The position numbers and the translations under genes were made by a program. The notes under the pieces are model-generated. The model did not search any database. It worked only from the letters and a program-made list of their open reading frames with translations, and was not told the origin of the DNA. Below, in pieces: positions 23,604 through 24,081 of a stretch of DNA of 24,081 bases (its first letter is position 1; each line of letters begins with the position of its first letter). Source of the DNA: CG1-02-33-12 sp964403775. Its GTDB lineage: Archaea; Nanobdellota; Nanobdellia; Woesearchaeales; CG1-02-33-12. The DNA lies in the NCBI GenBank assembly GCA_964403775.1, contig CAYOHL010000006.1, positions 1-24,081 on the forward strand, read 5' to 3'.

Positions 23604-24062
23604 TCATTTCTTTACCTCTACCAAATCGCCTATTGTGAACCCATCTGCTTCTGTTTTAGAGCCTTTTTTATGCTCTTCCTCATACTCCTCAATTAATTTT
23701 ATCTTAAGAAATTTTTCTATTTTTGTTGCAAGGCTTATGCTTGGCTCAAAAGTGCCTGTTTCTAGGTTATGAATCAGTGATTCTTTTTCTGAGATTTTTT
23801 TTGCAAGCTCCTCTTGCTTTAATCCAAGGGATTCTCTTTTGTTTTTGATTCTTTGTGCAAAATCCGGAACAATAACCTGGATTACCTCTTTTTCTGGTTC
23901 AGCAGGTTTAGCACGCTCTTTTCTTGGTTGTTCTTTGACAGGAACTTTTTTTTCAATAACCTTCCCATACTTAGCGCAGTTTTTGCATACATTAAGCTCT
24001 GTTCCCTCTATTATTGTCCTAAAGATATTTTCTGTTTCAGCACCGCAGAGGTCGCACTGCAT
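23604..24062 (-). CDS. MBF1-type transcription cofactor (zinc ribbon plus HTH)
   Basis: This 152-residue protein is archaeal MBF1-like. The N-terminal zinc ribbon uses C3-DL-C6-G and C26-KN-C29; a Pro/Lys/Glu-rich linker follows (about 38-60); a Cro/C1-type helix-turn-helix spans about 68-122 (FAQRIKNKRESLGLKQEELA then LIHNLETG). A short tail reads GFTIGDLVEVKK. Archaeal MBF1 associates with the ribosome or translation machinery and is a coactivator homologue of eukaryotic MBF1. The start is supported by GGGGTGA six bases upstream on the minus strand. It is convergent with the glycosylation operon. Confidence 0.88.
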   Translation of the reverse strand: MQCDLCGAETENIFRTIIEGTELNVCKNCAKYGKVIEKKVPVKEQPRKERAKPAEPEKEVIQVIVPDFAQRIKNKRESLGLKQEELAKKISEKESLIHNLETGTFEPSISLATKIEKFLKIKLIEEYEEEHKKGSKTEADGFTIGDLVEVKK

Positions 24063-24068
24063 AAGAAA

Positions 24069-24075
24069 TCACCCC
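24069..24075 (-). promoter_or_regulatory. Shine-Dalgarno of the MBF1 gene
   Basis: On the minus strand GGGGTGA lies six bases before the ATG at 24062, matching the archaeal GGUGA anti-16S motif. It shows that SD-led genes coexist with leaderless ones in this genome. Confidence 0.6.
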
Positions 24076-24081
24076 TTTATT

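Noticed and set aside
1..24081. CRISPR array, insertion sequence, tRNA or rRNA
   Set aside because: I found no regularly spaced direct repeats, transposase motifs, terminal inverted repeats, or cloverleaf-like sequence in the short intergenic spacers.

Overview
The window looks like chromosomal DNA of an uncultivated archaeon of the DPANN group, most likely Woesearchaeota-like. This is inferred from gene content and signals, not from a marker tree. Supporting points are the AT-rich sequence, archaeal TATA boxes lying about 26-29 bases before many start codons (leaderless genes), an archaeal MBF1-type regulator, AglB/STT3-like GT-C membrane proteins, and a protein with the MKKRGQITPFII-type N-terminus that I associate with DPANN genomes. 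Two runs of exactly 100 N (5811-5910, 16370-16469) mark scaffold gaps, so this is probably a draft or metagenome assembly.

Layout. 208-1294: a wHTH-nucleotidyltransferase plus HEPN pair (toxin-antitoxin type). 1453-4396: an AmrS-type radical SAM enzyme overlapping the first of two tandem MobA-like nucleotidyltransferase paralogs; the second carries an export signal and probably starts at a non-AUG codon. 4495-5985: a surface protein with Ig-like repeats and a C-terminal membrane anchor, interrupted by a gap. 5993-7233 (minus): dCMP deaminase and a HAD phosphatase in one operon. 7364-9867: a winged-helix protein, ScpB and a PLP-dependent alpha-oxoamine synthase. 9899-10045: a 48-residue zinc ribbon. 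10120-10608: dUTPase. 10738-13164: GyrA. 13196-14347: a THUMP methyltransferase-like protein with an altered catalytic motif.

14390-18676 is a secretion-oriented block: a membrane-anchored protein, then two tandem secreted proteins that share a novel beta-rich N-terminal region and end in lytic-transglycosylase-like domains. This is unexpected in an archaeon, because archaea do not make bacterial-type murein. 18717-23602 is a tight four-gene operon: two GT-C membrane glycosyltransferases related to oligosaccharyltransferases but with degenerate WWDYG motifs, a processive-type GT2 glycosyltransferase, and a membrane-anchored thioredoxin-like protein. An MBF1 gene (minus) closes the window.

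Taken together, the right-hand half describes cell-surface biology (export, surface glycosylation, possible attack on bacterial walls). The middle holds housekeeping for DNA topology, chromosome organisation and dUTP control. No gene-free stretch exceeds 300 bases, and I saw no CRISPR array, tRNA, rRNA or insertion sequence.
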